From the NCBI RefSeq assembly GCF_000568405.1, contig NZ_ARZY01000004.1:1-64000 (forward strand): a stretch of 64,000 nt of DNA, in the 5' to 3' direction. Below are positions 61,497 through 64,000 of this stretch, piece by piece. This stretch comes from Catenovulum agarivorans DS-2. Lineage in GTDB: Bacteria > Pseudomonadota > Gammaproteobacteria > Enterobacterales > Alteromonadaceae. The notes beneath the pieces were generated by a model, which made no database searches, was not told the DNA's origin, and saw only the letters and a list, made by a program, of their open reading frames with translations. How positions within the stretch are numbered: position 1 is the stretch's first letter; each line of letters starts with the position of its first letter. The translations under genes and the position numbers were made by a program.

Positions 61497-64000
61497 ATGA
61501 AACAAGCACATAAAACAAATAAAATCGCTGAAGCGGTTAGAAATGTATTTGTATACGGCGGTTCAACTCTTTTATTGTCTATGGTTCCTCAAGCTGCATT
61601 CGCGGCTGAAGAGGTTGCTGACGAAGAAGTTGCCGAAGTAATTCAGGTTACGGGTAACCGTGCCACAATGAGCCGCTCGTTGAGCGAGAAAAAACATACT
61701 GTTGCTGTTGTCGATGCAATTGCAGCAGCTGATTTTGGTGACTTACCAGGCTTATCATTGTCAGACGTTATTGAAAACGTACCAGGTGCGACTGGTCATA
61801 GATTGAAAGGCAGTCAGAACGAAATCTCGTTACGTGGTTTAGGTCCATTTTTAGGCAGTGCTACGTTTAACGGTCGTTCAATTACCAATGCTGGTCCTAA
61901 CCGTGCAGTCAACTTTAAAAAGTTTCCGTCTGAATTGGTTGACAAAGTGGTTGTATATAAAAGCCAACAAGCTGATTTAGTTGAAGGTGGTGTATCCGGC
62001 ACAATTGAGGTTGGGTCATTACGTCCGGTTGCTTATGGTAAAGAAGAAACCGTGGTTGAAGTAACAGGGGTATATAACCAAGGTGCTGATCATGTTGATG
62101 GGTTTAGCCCATACGGTAAAAAGTTTTTGCTTTCAACGGTGCAAAAAACTGAATTGGGTGATGGCCACTTAGGTTACACATTAGGTTTAACTTATTCTGA
62201 CTCGTCAAATCCAGAAGAAATTTACACTTCAAGCTCTACCCTAAATATGTGTGGCTTGAGAAATGCTGACGGTTCTGACATCGGTGGAACGGTAGTTTGT
62301 GACGCACGAGCTGGTCGTGGTAGTGATCATGTGATTTTACCAGAGCGTGATGTGGAAGCATCAAAACAAGCATTTGCACAATATGATCCAACCAGTTTGT
62401 TTATGATCCCGAACAGCTTCACTTACCGAAGCATCGAAGATGAAGATGAGCGTAAGGGGATTGTCACGGCGATTCAATATACGCCAAATGAACATTGGGA
62501 TTTCAACCTGGATGCTGTCTATTCAAAACTTGAGTATGTTGAACATCGTCATGAGTTAGCCGTATCTAACGCGCGTGACCAACACGATGCAGATGACATG
62601 ATCATCAATGATGAAGGTGCACTTGTATATTATAAAGGCCTGTCTGATTTACAATTACTAGGCGAGCGTCGTAGTCAGCTAGATGAATATACCGGGTGGG
62701 GGTTAAAAACTACCTATACGCCTAATACCGATTTAAAAGTTGAACTAGATGTATCTTACTCTGATTCAGAACGCTATCGTTTACGCCACAGAACCAGAGT
62801 TGAAACTGGTGAATCAGGGGTAGAGCCAAGTTACACTTGGGATCGTCGTTCTACTTTAGTGCCTTCTTTTGGTTTAAATGATGCAAACGGTAATGCACCA
62901 TGGGAAGAAGGGTACGATAGCAATAACGTGCCATTTGACCTATCCAGTGTTGAAGACTGGAGCAACGAAATCGACCGTCTACGTTACTATCGCGAACATG
63001 AAGACCGTAAAGACACTATTTACGCAGCCCGGCTAGACGTTGACTATTATATTGGTGGCAGCTTTATCGAAAGCATAAAAACTGGTGTGCGCTTGTCTGA
63101 AGAAACTATGTTAGTCGACAATGACACTCGTTTTACAAAAGATATGAGGGGCGAGCCTTCAAATATTGAGTGGGATTCGCAAAATGATGATGCGACCGAT
63201 GCCAATGGTAACTTGATTGTTGATACTTTATTAGATGAGGTAGCCACTCATTGTATTAGTGAGTTCAACAATAGCGACTTTTTTGCTGACCAAGACGGTT
63301 CAGGTTCAGGTGCATACCCAATGTTAGACGGTGAATGTACGGTTGCACAAATGTATGACAGAGACACAGCTGACCCTGCAAGTCGCCGTTATGTTGATAT
63401 TGGTGAAAACCCAAATACGCGTAGTTCTGGTGACGTTGATGCAACAGAAACGGTTAGTGCGGCATATATTATGGCTAACTATCGCAGCGAATTAGCTGGT
63501 TTACCGATTGAAGGTAACTTTGGTGTGCGTGCTGTGCATACAGAGATTGAATCGTTAAGCTGGAATCGTGGGCTCGAAATTGTGCCAAATGGTGCACCTG
63601 ATCCAGATACAGGCATTCAAGCATATGAATTGACCGAAGCATCTGTCAGTGATGGCTCATCGGATGTGCTCAAATCGAATAATTTACGTTGGTTGCCAAG
63701 TGCCACGTTAATCATGCATTTAAATGATGAAGTGATGTTACGTTTAGCCGGTTATCGTTCAATGTCGCGAGTGGCATTACAAGATATGGGCGCAGGTCGT
63801 AATTTTGTTATGGATGATGCTGAATCAAACACAGTGAATATCAATGTTGAAGACGGTAAGATCACCAATATTGATCAAGTTTCTGGGTTGGTTACTGAGG
63901 TTACTGGTGGTAATCCAGCGGTTAAACCATTGATGTCGTGGAATGGTGATGTATCGTTAGAGTGGTATCCAAGTGAAGATGCATATTTGAGCTTAGCTTA
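61497..64000 (+). CDS. TonB-dependent receptor of alginate locus, partial
   Basis: Outer-membrane receptor, open at the window end (834 codons seen). The ATG at 61497 has GAGGA six bases upstream. A signal peptide (LLLSMVPQAAFA) is followed by the TonB-box-like AEVIQVTGNRATM, a plug with LSLSDVIENVPGATGHR, EISLRGLGPF, TFNGRSITNAGPNR and VVYKSQQADLVEGGVSGTIEV, and part of the barrel. The group fits the TIGR01782 type. Its promoter carries the two TTGTAAAACAA sites, so oligo-alginate or oligo-uronate is the likely cargo. Confidence 0.9.
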   Translation, partial: MKQAHKTNKIAEAVRNVFVYGGSTLLLSMVPQAAFAAEEVADEEVAEVIQVTGNRATMSRSLSEKKHTVAVVDAIAAADFGDLPGLSLSDVIENVPGATGHRLKGSQNEISLRGLGPFLGSATFNGRSITNAGPNRAVNFKKFPSELVDKVVVYKSQQADLVEGGVSGTIEVGSLRPVAYGKEETVVEVTGVYNQGADHVDGFSPYGKKFLLSTVQKTELGDGHLGYTLGLTYSDSSNPEEIYTSSSTLNMCGLRNADGSDIGGTVVCDARAGRGSDHVILPERDVEASKQAFAQYDPTSLFMIPNSFTYRSIEDEDERKGIVTAIQYTPNEHWDFNLDAVYSKLEYVEHRHELAVSNARDQHDADDMIINDEGALVYYKGLSDLQLLGERRSQLDEYTGWGLKTTYTPNTDLKVELDVSYSDSERYRLRHRTRVETGESGVEPSYTWDRRSTLVPSFGLNDANGNAPWEEGYDSNNVPFDLSSVEDWSNEIDRLRYYREHEDRKDTIYAARLDVDYYIGGSFIESIKTGVRLSEETMLVDNDTRFTKDMRGEPSNIEWDSQNDDATDANGNLIVDTLLDEVATHCISEFNNSDFFADQDGSGSGAYPMLDGECTVAQMYDRDTADPASRRYVDIGENPNTRSSGDVDATETVSAAYIMANYRSELAGLPIEGNFGVRAVHTEIESLSWNRGLEIVPNGAPDPDTGIQAYELTEASVSDGSSDVLKSNNLRWLPSATLIMHLNDEVMLRLAGYRSMSRVALQDMGAGRNFVMDDAESNTVNINVEDGKITNIDQVSGLVTEVTGGNPAVKPLMSWNGDVSLEWYPSEDAYLSLA

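Overview
The window looks like chromosome of a marine, low-GC gammaproteobacterium of the Alteromonadales (Catenovulum/Paraglaciecola-like; this is an inference from gene content). The pointers are MotX of a sodium-driven polar flagellum, four large TonB-dependent receptors (TBDRs), two flavin-dependent tryptophan-halogenase-like proteins, a TtpC-type TonB2 energising operon, and several algal-polysaccharide enzymes. No rRNA, tRNA, CRISPR array or complete insertion sequence was seen.

Layout. 1-8.5 kb: an ECF sigma/anti-sigma pair, motX, a SapC-like gene, a periplasmic solute-binding-like protein, an OmpR-type two-component system next to two spondin-domain proteins, a small inverted-repeat element and a GlcG/HbpS-like gene. 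8.5-20.4 kb: a LytS/LytTR two-component system, then two TBDR + tryptophan-halogenase units. The first is followed at once by an orphan IS3-OrfA-like helix-turn-helix gene; the second is preceded by two LacI-type operator-like palindromes. 20.5-26.5 kb: a complementary pair of bacterioferritin subunits, then a probable ulvan/uronan locus made of a membrane-anchored AraC regulator, a GH105 hydrolase fused to a beta-propeller, and a BNR_4 lipoprotein resembling ulvan lyases. 26.6-33.5 kb: housekeeping serA and rpiA, an arsenic operon (ArsC-ArsR fusion, Acr3, GAPDH, ArsJ) and 5-formyl-THF cyclo-ligase.

33.8-46.2 kb holds the most coherent unusual system. It has a 1383-residue lipoprotein built of three ~430-residue repeats, a TBDR, and a DUF3450-TtpC-ExbB-ExbD-TonB-TPR operon. 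Pho-box-like direct repeats with identical 22-bp periodicity and identical distance to a -10-like hexamer precede both transcription units. I read this as a phosphate-starvation-induced, TonB-energised outer-membrane uptake system with a large surface or periplasmic lipoprotein.

46.3-49.8 kb: a HIT protein and a long AcnB. 49.9-64 kb: an alginate/uronate locus containing a lipoprotein with two near-identical jelly-roll-like modules, a PL7 alginate lyase, a second lyase-like lipoprotein, a LacI regulator, a XylR-type regulator divergent from a sugar-porter MFS, a FadR-type GntR regulator and a TBDR running off the window end. A palindrome of the FadR-type form TTGTAAAACAA occurs twice between gntR and the TBDR, and near-matches occur by the PL7 and jelly-roll genes, suggesting one regulon. 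A yjgN/M48 peptidase pair interrupts this locus.

All function calls come from reading motifs and recalled family resemblance. No database search was run.
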